DNA of 12,484 nucleotides, taken from Firmicutes bacterium UBA2598. Its GTDB lineage: Bacteria > Bacillota > PH28-bin88. Below the pieces are notes generated by a model. It was given only the letters and a program-made list of their open reading frames with translations. It was not told the DNA's origin and did not search any database. The position numbers and the translations under genes are program-made. Shown here in pieces: positions 1 through 6,279 of the stretch. The stretch's first letter is position 1. Each line of letters starts with the position of its first letter. Location: assembly GCA_002339345.1 (NCBI GenBank), contig DDKM01000100.1, forward strand, positions 1 to 12,484, given 5' to 3'.

Positions 1-107
1 GTTTTACCCGGAGCCAGCAGCCGGAATTGATTAACGCCATCCTGGAACACAACGCCCTAGACCTGGTATCCCTGGCCAGGTTGATGCCCACCCTGCTGGA
101 GGGATAG
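1..107 (+). CDS. C-terminal end of a probable YprB-like RNase H-fold protein (partial)
   Basis: Only the last 34 codons are present, read in the frame that starts at base 3 and ending at TAG 105-107. The tail contains a His-Asn-Ala-Leu-Asp motif followed by a Leu/Ala-rich helix (HNALDLVSLARL). From memory this resembles the end of YprB-type, RNase H-like 3'-5' exonuclease domains, where an HNxxD motif contributes the last metal-binding aspartate. The family call therefore rests on one short motif and is tentative. The gene runs off the left edge. It stops about 15-30 bases before the transporter gene, so the two could be cotranscribed. Confidence 0.45.
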   Translation, partial: FTRSQQPELINAILEHNALDLVSLARLMPTLLEG

Positions 108-121
108 AAGCGTGAAAGAAG

Positions 122-1297
122 GTGGAGCAATTGGCTTTGCGCCAAGAGACATTCCAGGACACCAAGCCGGTCCCCCTGTGGACGCGGGATTTTGTCCTCA
201 TCTGCCTGGCCAACGGATTGATGTTTGCTGGTTTCCAGATGGCCATGCCGACCCTGTCCTTGTTTGCCGAACAACTGGGGGTTGAAGAGCGCCTGGTTGG
301 GCTGGTCACCGGCGTCTTTACAATTGCCGCAGTGACGGTACGCCCCTTTGTGGGGCGAGCCCTGGATCAAAGGGGGAGGCGGGGGCTGTACTTGGCGGGG
401 TTGCTGGGATGTGCGGCCTTTGCCCTGGCTTACCAGTGGGCGCCGGTGGTGTGGATGCTACTGTTGCTGCGCCTGGGCCATGGCCTGAATTGGGGACTGA
501 CCGGTACGGCGGCAGGTACCATTGTGGCGGATATGGTCCCTGCCCACAGGCGGGGTGAAGGAATCGGTTATTTTGGCATGTCCGCCACCTTGGCCATGGC
601 AATTGGGCCGGCCATCGGCCTGGGGTTGGTCATCAGCCACGGATTTGCCGCGGTCTATACCCTTTCAGCTGCCCTGACTCTGATGGCCCTCGTGCTGGCC
701 TGGCACATCCGGGTACCGCAGGTGGAAAGGAGACCCCAGGGGAAAACACCCCTTTTTGAAGGAGCAGTGTGGCTGCCTGCCGTCGTTTCCTTTTTCCTGA
801 CTTTGAGCTACGGCGCGGTGGTTACCTACTTGCCGCTGCACGCCAAGGAACTGGGCATCACCAATATCGGACCCTTCTATACCGTTTATGCCATCACCTT
901 GCTGGTGGTCAGACCCATTTCCGGCATCCTGTTTGACCGGCGGGGTCCGGTGCTGGTGGTTACTACCGGTATGTTAGCGGTGGTGGTCAGCCTGCTGATT
1001 ATGGCGGGTACTGGTGGCATGGGCGGATTCCTGGTGGCTGGTTTCTTTAACGGGATCGGGTTTGGGGCGGTACAGCCTTCCCTGATGGCCCTGGCCGTAA
1101 AGTCAGTGCCGGCTAACCGCCGGGGTGCGGCCAATGGTACCCTCTTTGGCGCCTTTGACCTGGGGATTGGTTTGGGGGCGGTCCTGCTGGGCTTGGTGGT
1201 TGGTTTGGCTGGTTATACCGGGATGTACCTGGTGGCAGCCATCTCCGCTGCCCTCGGGTTGGTGTTGTTTCACCGTTATTATGATGCAAGTCTGTAA
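122..1297 (+). CDS. Major facilitator superfamily (MFS) transporter
   Basis: This is a 391-residue, highly hydrophobic protein of the length usual for a 12-helix MFS permease, sited in the cytoplasmic membrane. A motif-A-like loop after the second helix (about residues 78-87, GRALDQRGRR) and the matching loop in the second half (SGILFDRRGP) show the two six-helix repeats. The substrate cannot be told from sequence; export of a small molecule is as likely as uptake. The start is uncertain. GTG 122 is the furthest upstream option, because TGA 113-115 closes the frame, but it has little spacing from AGAAGG. TTG 137 lies 9 bases after GGTGGAG (121-127) and is a good alternative that would remove five residues. 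The gene is followed 20 bases later by a second MFS gene. Confidence 0.85.
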   Translation: MEQLALRQETFQDTKPVPLWTRDFVLICLANGLMFAGFQMAMPTLSLFAEQLGVEERLVGLVTGVFTIAAVTVRPFVGRALDQRGRRGLYLAGLLGCAAFALAYQWAPVVWMLLLLRLGHGLNWGLTGTAAGTIVADMVPAHRRGEGIGYFGMSATLAMAIGPAIGLGLVISHGFAAVYTLSAALTLMALVLAWHIRVPQVERRPQGKTPLFEGAVWLPAVVSFFLTLSYGAVVTYLPLHAKELGITNIGPFYTVYAITLLVVRPISGILFDRRGPVLVVTTGMLAVVVSLLIMAGTGGMGGFLVAGFFNGIGFGAVQPSLMALAVKSVPANRRGAANGTLFGAFDLGIGLGAVLLGLVVGLAGYTGMYLVAAISAALGLVLFHRYYDASL

Positions 1298-1317
1298 AAG
1301 TGGAGTGAAATAGAAAG

Positions 1318-2610
1318 ATGGTCCCTGTTTCAGATCTGTTTGCCCGGATGGCTGCCGGTTACTCCTTGCGGGGTAACGGGGTTTTTCTTGGTATCGCCGT
1401 TTTGATGCACATAGGCCTTGGCATCAGTCATATGGTGTTCAACCTGTTTCTAAAGGCCTCCGGCCTGCCGCCGGAACTCCCCGGTCAGGTGTCCTCCGCC
1501 GGATCCCTGGGTTTGGTATTGGGCCTGATGCCGGCCGGCTGGCTGGGTGACCGGGTGGGTCAGAAGCCCTTGATGTTGGGCGGTATGATCCTGGCCGGGG
1601 GTGCCGAACTCCTGCGCATCCTGGTGCCCTCCACCAGTGCCCTTTTCCTGGGCAGTTTTCTTTATGGCTTAGGCATGGCGGCGGCCACCGTCAATTTCCT
1701 GCCATACCTGGCTACCCGGGTGGGTTCAGAGGACAGGCTGGGAACGGTCAGTGCGGCATCATCGGTGACCATGATGGCCATGATGGTGGGCGGTCTTGTG
1801 GCCGGAACGGCCTCAGACCTATTGCGGGCTACCGGCTGGACCGATGCTGCCGCCTTGCGCTTTGTGCTGGCCGGGGGAGCGGGTTTTTTACTGGCGGCCG
1901 GGTTTGGGGTGGCCGGGCTAACGATGGATAACAGCCGGGAAACAGCGGAGGGCAACCAACTGGCGCGGGAGTTGGCGGAAGGAGCTTTCCACTGGGGCAG
2001 GGCCTTGTTCTGGCGGTTGGCTGTTTTCGGAAGTATGATCGGCCTGGGAGCAGGCCTCTTCATGCCCTACATGAATTTGTATTTCGTGGATCGGTATGGT
2101 ATTAATTACAGCACCGTGGGGATCATCTCCGCCGTAGGGATGTTCTTGACCTCTGCAGCCATGTTGTTCTGCCCCGCCATCGTGGCCAGGCTGGGCCGTG
2201 TCCAGGCGGTAGCTGTGCTGCAAATAGCTTCCCTGCCCTTTTTGCTGGGTATATCTGCCGTCCCGGTACTGGCCATGGCCATGGTTTGCCTATGGTTGCG
2301 CCAAATGTTGATGCAGTCGGCCACGCCCATTGCCAGCGAAATTGCGTTATCCATTGCCGGACCCAAGGCTAGGGGATTGGCCAACAGCATCTCCAGCACC
2401 AGTTTCCAGGTTGGGGCGGTGTTCGGTGCTCCCATCGGCGGCTTGCTGGTAAAAAACTATGGTTACGGGCCAGGATTTTGGGGGGGTGCGGGACTTTATC
2501 TTATGGCCAGCCTTTTTTACCTTTTGATGATGACCCCGCTGACTGGGAGGGAGTCCATATCCGTGGCCGCCGGTAGTCCTGGGGTGCCGGGAATCGATTC
2601 CGGCGGATAA
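1318..2610 (+). CDS. MFS transporter, second of a tandem pair
   Basis: This 430-residue membrane protein has the classical MFS motif A after its second helix (about residues 74-84, GWLGDRVGQKP) and about 12 hydrophobic segments. The start is ATG 1318, with GGAG about 11 bases upstream. It begins 20 bases after the preceding MFS gene and is probably cotranscribed with it. The two proteins are not obviously close copies: their loops, N-termini and lengths differ, so this looks like two functions rather than a recent duplication. Substrate is unknown. The gene ends just before a hairpin that separates it from the convergent ferredoxin gene. Confidence 0.87.
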   Translation: MVPVSDLFARMAAGYSLRGNGVFLGIAVLMHIGLGISHMVFNLFLKASGLPPELPGQVSSAGSLGLVLGLMPAGWLGDRVGQKPLMLGGMILAGGAELLRILVPSTSALFLGSFLYGLGMAAATVNFLPYLATRVGSEDRLGTVSAASSVTMMAMMVGGLVAGTASDLLRATGWTDAAALRFVLAGGAGFLLAAGFGVAGLTMDNSRETAEGNQLARELAEGAFHWGRALFWRLAVFGSMIGLGAGLFMPYMNLYFVDRYGINYSTVGIISAVGMFLTSAAMLFCPAIVARLGRVQAVAVLQIASLPFLLGISAVPVLAMAMVCLWLRQMLMQSATPIASEIALSIAGPKARGLANSISSTSFQVGAVFGAPIGGLLVKNYGYGPGFWGGAGLYLMASLFYLLMMTPLTGRESISVAAGSPGVPGIDSGG

Positions 2611-2667
2611 GTTGCCGCTGCCGGTGAATAATACAACCGTTCAGTTACTTATTCCCGGAGTAGGGAA

Positions 2668-2701
2668 AACAGGCCGTCCGGCTCAATCGGTACGGCCTGT
2701 T
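2668..2701. terminator. Hairpin terminator between convergent genes
   Basis: A perfect 10-bp inverted repeat (AACAGGCCGT at 2668-2677 and ACGGCCTGTT at 2692-2701) extends inward by CCG/CGG with one bulged base. On the minus strand the 3' arm runs into TTTTCCC, so it looks like an intrinsic terminator for the fixX-like gene. On the plus strand there is no U-tract, so it may only block read-through from the MFS gene. Confidence 0.65.
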
Positions 2702-2711
2702 AACTCCAAAA

Positions 2712-3005
2712 TCAATAACGGTAAGCTACCCCAAACCCCCCGCGGGGGTAATGCCAGTCCAGGTTACCGGTAGGACAAGCTACCCGGCACGCTCCGCACT
2801 CGATGCACCTGGGGTACTGGATGTCCAGAGTGGCCGTTTCATGGTTCCAGTTGTAAACTTCCGTCGGGCAGATGGTGGTACACGGTTTTTTAACACACTT
2901 TTCCCGGCAGGTAGTTTCTCTTTTTAATTTAATATGTGATGTTTCATCCGTCTTAAACTCCAACAGTTCCACCGGATCCCTGCCGGTGGCCGGTGTTTTA
3001 CCCAC
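2712..3005 (-). CDS. fixX: FixX-like 2x[4Fe-4S] ferredoxin
   Basis: This is a 97-residue cytoplasmic ferredoxin of the FixX type, the electron carrier associated with FixC/ETF-quinone-oxidoreductase-like flavoproteins. Eight cysteines lie in two groups: Cys33, 37, 42 and 46 (spacing 3-4-3, unlike a standard CxxCxxC cluster, as is typical of FixX) and Cys67, 70, 73 and 77 (CIECGACRVACP, a standard [4Fe-4S] motif). The start is GTG 3005-3003, immediately after the TAG of the FixC-like gene (3008-3006) and preceded by a G-rich stretch. This zero spacing implies translational coupling. The length matches FixX proteins (about 90-100 residues). It is probably the direct redox partner of its neighbour. 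Confidence 0.88.
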   Translation of the reverse strand: MGKTPATGRDPVELLEFKTDETSHIKLKRETTCREKCVKKPCTTICPTEVYNWNHETATLDIQYPRCIECGACRVACPTGNLDWHYPRGGFGVAYRY

Positions 3006-4325
3006 CTAGAACACCCCCCAGTGCTGGTACCCTTCATATAGGTCCATTAGCGTCTTGGATGGCACCTGGCGGTCCAGGGCAGTTTTCATTAGCCGCTGCC
3101 GCTTTTCGCTTTTGGTGGACATGTCCACCGTAAAAAATTCATAGGCCATGTCATTTAGCACACTGGCCACCAGGTAATCGGAATCCGGGTGCCGCCGGTA
3201 ATATCGCAACCCGCCCCTGGCGGAGCGGATATCCTTCATAAAGAAGGTGTTGTTCAACTTATGCATATAGGTGGCTAAGGTCCGGCTGCTGAAATCCCCT
3301 TTGGCCTTGGCCTGCACCACCGTTTCCGCTGCGTGCATGCCGGTCAAGGCAGCCAGGTCGGTACCCCGCCGGCCACTGATCATCATTGCCGCATCCCCCG
3401 CCACCAATAGGCCGTCCATGTACAGGCGGGGAATAAAGTCATATCCTCCCTTAGGGATCAGGTTGGCCTTGTAATGGACGGTTTCCCCGCCCTGGATCAG
3501 GCGTTTGATCAGGGGATGGTTTTTAAACCTTTGTAACAGTTCATAGGGGCTGTGGCTTCTAGTGGACATTTGATCAAGATAGGAGCCCACCACTATAGCC
3601 ACATGCTCCTTGTAAGTGTAAATGCCCCCTTTGCCCACGGTTCCGGCAGTAGGGTACCCGATCATCCCATAGGTAGCACCCTCGTTGCCTTCAAGCTGGA
3701 AGCGCTCATTGATTTTGCCCGCCTCAAGGGCGACAACCTCTTCCACATAGAAGGTCATGGCATGGGGAGGTATTTCCCTTCGCAACCCGGCCTCTTTGGT
3801 CAAAAAGGCATTTACTCCTTCCGCTAGAACCACCACATCAGCATGCATTTCCTCTCCCGTATCCAGTTTTACGCCAATAACCCTATCCTGCCGCCGGCCC
3901 AGGAGGGATTTGTCATAAACCAGGCCAGTGGCCAGGGTGCTGGTGCGCAGGTCCGCACCGGCCTGGACGGCCTTGTTGGCAAACCAGGTGTCGTACACCG
4001 AGCGTTGGGCGGTAAACTTGTTATAGGGGTCCTTGCCGAAACGCAACCCGGTGAACCCCACATTGACCGCCGAGTCCCCCTCCATGAACCACAGCTCATC
4101 CTTCACCACCGGCCGTTCCAGGGGGGCCTCCTGCCAGAAGGCAGGCACAATTTCTTCCAAGGGGCGCCGGTATACCGTTCCCCCGAACATGGTTTTGCTC
4201 CCGGGGTAGGGGCCCCTTTCCAGCAGGGTCACGGAAAGGGCATTCTGGGCCATGATATAGGCGGCGGCGGATCCCGCCGGGCCTGCTCCCACCACAATGG
4301 CGTCATAGCTATCGGCCAATGACAT
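3006..4325 (-). CDS. fixC: FixC-like FAD-dependent dehydrogenase (ETF:quinone oxidoreductase family)
   Basis: The protein is about 439 residues. The N-terminal FAD-binding motif GAGPAG is at residues 13-18 (DAIVVGAGPAGSAAA), and the second FAD contact, GDAA followed by GRRGTDLA, lies near residue 305. Both the pattern and the length fit FixC-type flavoproteins, which pass electrons between electron-transfer flavoprotein, ferredoxin and quinone. The start is debatable. ATG 4325 is used here, but the strong GGAGGG (plus-strand 4327-4332) lies only 1 base before it. TTG 4319 lies 7 bases from that site, which is ideal, and TTG 4334 is also in frame but precedes the site. The gene sits downstream of a decayed ligase gene and directly upstream of fixX. 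FixA and FixB are not present in the window, so the electron donor is unknown. Confidence 0.87.
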   Translation of the reverse strand: MSLADSYDAIVVGAGPAGSAAAYIMAQNALSVTLLERGPYPGSKTMFGGTVYRRPLEEIVPAFWQEAPLERPVVKDELWFMEGDSAVNVGFTGLRFGKDPYNKFTAQRSVYDTWFANKAVQAGADLRTSTLATGLVYDKSLLGRRQDRVIGVKLDTGEEMHADVVVLAEGVNAFLTKEAGLRREIPPHAMTFYVEEVVALEAGKINERFQLEGNEGATYGMIGYPTAGTVGKGGIYTYKEHVAIVVGSYLDQMSTRSHSPYELLQRFKNHPLIKRLIQGGETVHYKANLIPKGGYDFIPRLYMDGLLVAGDAAMMISGRRGTDLAALTGMHAAETVVQAKAKGDFSSRTLATYMHKLNNTFFMKDIRSARGGLRYYRRHPDSDYLVASVLNDMAYEFFTVDMSTKSEKRQRLMKTALDRQVPSKTLMDLYEGYQHWGVF

Positions 4326-4326
4326 T

Positions 4327-4332
4327 CCCTCC
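4327..4332 (-). promoter_or_regulatory. Ribosome binding site that bears on the fixC start
   Basis: The minus strand reads GGAGGG here. Its spacing is 1 base to ATG 4325 and 7 bases to TTG 4319, which favours TTG as the true initiation codon despite the nearby ATG. Confidence 0.5.
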
Positions 4333-4356
4333 AAAATAAATTGATGTCTGGATTGG

Positions 4357-4816
4357 TCACATTGGTGCTGTGACCGCTGGCTGGCCCATGGTCAAGAAGG
4401 CCATTTCCCGGTGGATGGCAGTCAGACTGCGACCTTGCTGGTAGGCGGCAATTTGCCGCATGGCAGTGTTGCCGCCAGCCAGGATTCCCTCCAACCGTTG
4501 GAATTCCACATCCAACCCCAAATGCAGCGCCCTTTTTTCCGTCAAGTGCATCCTGCGCCGGATGGCCTGGACAGCCGGCACCTCCTGAGCCCTTTCCAAA
4601 TCGATCAGTTTGCCGGTCAGCCCGTACCGGGTCAATGAGTTCTTCCTTCAGACAGTCCCTTAATTCCGGGGGGGCCTGGTGAAGCAAATCCGCGAATCTG
4701 TTGGCCAGGCTCAAACTGACCGGGTCGAGGATCTGGAATTCCTCCTCAATACCCACGGTCAGATCGGTGGAATGGGCGAAAGCTTCACCCTGCAATTCAC
4801 TGGCGGATACCGGCAA
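4357..4816 (-). pseudogene. Carboxylate-amine ligase (YbdK / glutamate-cysteine ligase GCS2 family), internally deleted remnant
   Basis: The two ends of a GCS2-family protein survive in different frames. The N-terminal piece (frame of TTG 4816, with GGAGGG 6 bases upstream) contains the family's TVGIEEEFQILDP signature and continues to about LKEELI near base 4640. The C-terminal piece (about 4635 to TGA 4359-4357) starts with TRYGLTGKLID. That corresponds to the CRYGLEG region near residue 285 of the roughly 370-residue E. coli YbdK as I recall it. Around 225 residues between them, including most of the ATP and metal site, are missing, and a frameshift remains at the junction. The remnant cannot make an active ligase. 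It is the first gene of the fixC-fixX transcription unit, ending about 31 bases before the FixC start. A sequencing error alone would not explain a gap of this size. Confidence 0.8.
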
Positions 4817-4908
4817 ATGCAACCCCTCCTTTTGGCAGCAGGGATATTATGCCCCCGTTGAGCCGGATCTTTTCTTTGCCGTAATTCTGTATACATGCGC
4901 GAAAACCG

Positions 4909-4937
4909 TTGCCAGTGAACAAGGCAGGTGTTAAAAT
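4909..4937 (+). promoter_or_regulatory. Sigma-A promoter of the glutamate synthase operon
   Basis: TTGCCA (4909-4914) and TAAAAT (4932-4937) are separated by exactly 17 bases. The predicted start of transcription is near 4944, about 13 bases before the first regulatory hairpin. This fits a leader RNA that folds as soon as it emerges. Confidence 0.65.
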
Positions 4938-4956
4938 ATTTTCAATTCAATAGCGA

Positions 4957-4999
4957 CGGAAGCAATGGGGCTTTCGGTAGCGGGGCAATGGCGTCCTAC
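4957..4999 (+). promoter_or_regulatory. ANTAR-type tandem hairpin antitermination site (P1-P2)
   Basis: Two consecutive hairpins carry six-base loops. P1 is a 7-bp stem (CGGAAGC 4957-4963 with GCTTTCG 4970-4976, one G-U) closing loop AATGGG (4964-4969). P2 has loop AATGGC (4987-4992) closed by GGGGC/GTCCT (4982-4986 with 4993-4997, two G-U pairs), and GT(A) 4977-4979 can pair further with the following AC. Both loops have A at position 1 and G at position 4, the defining feature of RNA targets bound by ANTAR-domain antiterminators such as EutV. P2 shares bases 4992-4999 with the 5' arm of the terminator that follows, so the two folds exclude each other. The site lies in the leader of a nitrogen-assimilation operon, a known context for ANTAR control. 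I infer that a phosphorylated ANTAR regulator, not in this window, stabilises P1-P2 and lets transcription continue. Confidence 0.78.
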
Positions 5000-5042
5000 A
5001 GCGTGGCAGCTTGTGCTGCCAGTTGTAGGGCGTTTTTGTTTT
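4992..5042 (+). terminator. Leader attenuator (intrinsic terminator) of the glutamate synthase operon
   Basis: A long hairpin pairs 4992-5002 with 5022-5032 (11 bp, two G-U). After one bulged G (5003) it pairs TGGCAGC (5004-5010) with GCTGCCA (5015-5021) around a TTGT loop. It is followed by TTTTTGTTTT. This is a strong intrinsic terminator lying between the promoter and the first gene, about 37 bases before ATG 5079, so it acts as an attenuator unless the overlapping P2 hairpin is held closed. Confidence 0.85.
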
Positions 5043-5078
5043 CATCCGCCCCAGTAAAAAGAGAAGGAGGCGGCCAGG

Positions 5079-6257
5079 ATGGTAGGTAACGACGGATGGG
5101 CCAGGCCATGGGAACTACAAGGTAATCACAGGCGTGAGGGTTCAAAGCGCATTCCTTCCGGTTGCGCCATCGCCGGCATGATCAACCGCAAGGGGCGAAC
5201 CATGTCCGGTGTTGATGCCATCCAGTCCATCGCGCTGATGCACGACCGGTCCAACGGCCTGGGAGGCGGATTCGCCGCCTATGGCATTTATCCCGAATTC
5301 CCGGAACACTATGCTTTTCACCTATTTTTCGATGACCACAAGGCCCGGGAACAGACGGAAAGTTTTTTAAACCAGCATTTCAATATCGAACTGGGGGGGC
5401 CCATTCCCACCAGGAAGGTTGTGGGGATCAGCGGAGCGCCCTTGATCTGGCGCTATTTTGCTAAACCCAAACTTGAGCAGTTGCGGGTAGCGGAAATGAA
5501 GGAAGATGACTTCGTGGTGAACATGGTGATGTTTATCAACGAACGGCTGGATGGGGCCTATGTCTTCTCCAGCGGGAAAAACATGGGTGCCTTCAAAGGG
5601 GTGGGGTATCCCGAGGATATCGGTGAATTCTACCGCCTTGATGAATACCGGGGCTATATCTGGACAGCCCACGGCCGTTTTCCAACCAACACCCCGGGGT
5701 GGTGGGGCGGCGCCCATCCCTTCACCCTGTTGGATTTGTCAGTGGTGCATAACGGGGAAATTTCCTCCTATGGGGCAAACCGGCGCTTTTTGGAGATGTT
5801 CGGTTACCGCTGTACCTTGCAGACGGATACAGAGGTCATGACATATATCTTTGACCTGCTGCTCAGGCGGCAAGGGCTACCCCTGGAGACAGCGGTGAAG
5901 GCTGTAGCTGCTCCTTTCTGGAGCACCATCGCCCGGATGCCACAGGCACAGCGAGAAGTGCTCACCGCCATCCGGACAGTTTACAGCAGCCTGTTGGTGA
6001 ATGGTCCCTTTTCCATTGTCCTGGGTTCCAGCCAGGGCATTATGGCCCTGAACGACCGGGTTAAACTGCGGCCCCTGGTGGCTGCCACCAAGGGTGACCT
6101 CCTGTATGTGGCCAGCGAGGAGTCAGCCATCCGGGAAATCTGTCCCAAACCGGAGAGGGTATGGTCACCCCGGGGCGGTGAACCGGTCATCGGAATGTTG
6201 GAGGATGCCATGCCCAAGGCGGTTCCGGCCCCCCCGGTCACCGTCTGCCACTTATAA
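5079..6257 (+). CDS. Glutamate synthase glutaminase subunit (class II glutamine amidotransferase)
   Basis: This 392-residue protein hydrolyses glutamine to glutamate and ammonia for the synthase subunits encoded downstream. It is the stand-alone form of the first domain of GltB. The N-terminal-nucleophile cysteine is Cys29 in SGCAIAGM. The amidotransferase glutamine-site motifs follow: HGRFPTN (198-204), the tryptophan/glycine-rich loop GWWGGAHPF, HNGE (224-227) and the TDTE motif. The start at ATG 5079 is well supported by AAGGAGG (5064-5070) 8 bases upstream. No other ATG, GTG or TTG lies in frame before the cysteine codon, so a 28-residue leader must be removed to free the catalytic cysteine. 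It is the first gene of a five-gene operon and ends 22 bases before the FMN subunit. Confidence 0.92.
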   Translation: MVGNDGWARPWELQGNHRREGSKRIPSGCAIAGMINRKGRTMSGVDAIQSIALMHDRSNGLGGGFAAYGIYPEFPEHYAFHLFFDDHKAREQTESFLNQHFNIELGGPIPTRKVVGISGAPLIWRYFAKPKLEQLRVAEMKEDDFVVNMVMFINERLDGAYVFSSGKNMGAFKGVGYPEDIGEFYRLDEYRGYIWTAHGRFPTNTPGWWGGAHPFTLLDLSVVHNGEISSYGANRRFLEMFGYRCTLQTDTEVMTYIFDLLLRRQGLPLETAVKAVAAPFWSTIARMPQAQREVLTAIRTVYSSLLVNGPFSIVLGSSQGIMALNDRVKLRPLVAATKGDLLYVASEESAIREICPKPERVWSPRGGEPVIGMLEDAMPKAVPAPPVTVCHL

Positions 6258-6279
6258 ATTACGGTGGAGGAGAAGCCTG

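Noticed and set aside
3271..4322. Plus-strand open frames opposite the FixC-like gene
   Set aside because: They are antisense shadows with no ribosome site and no recognisable domain.
4229..4640. Continuation of the ligase N-terminal frame to base 4229
   Set aside because: After the deletion junction the peptide no longer resembles any family and runs into the FixC start; the true C-terminal part is in another frame.
4944..5045. T-box or glutamine riboswitch as an explanation of the leader
   Set aside because: No conserved T-box sequence or specifier loop is visible, and the leader is too short for a T-box. The paired A1/G4 hexaloops fit an ANTAR site much better.
6094..6279. Upstream extension of the FMN subunit reading frame
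   Set aside because: It lies within the glutaminase gene in another frame. The homologous sequence and a good ribosome site both place the start at 6280.
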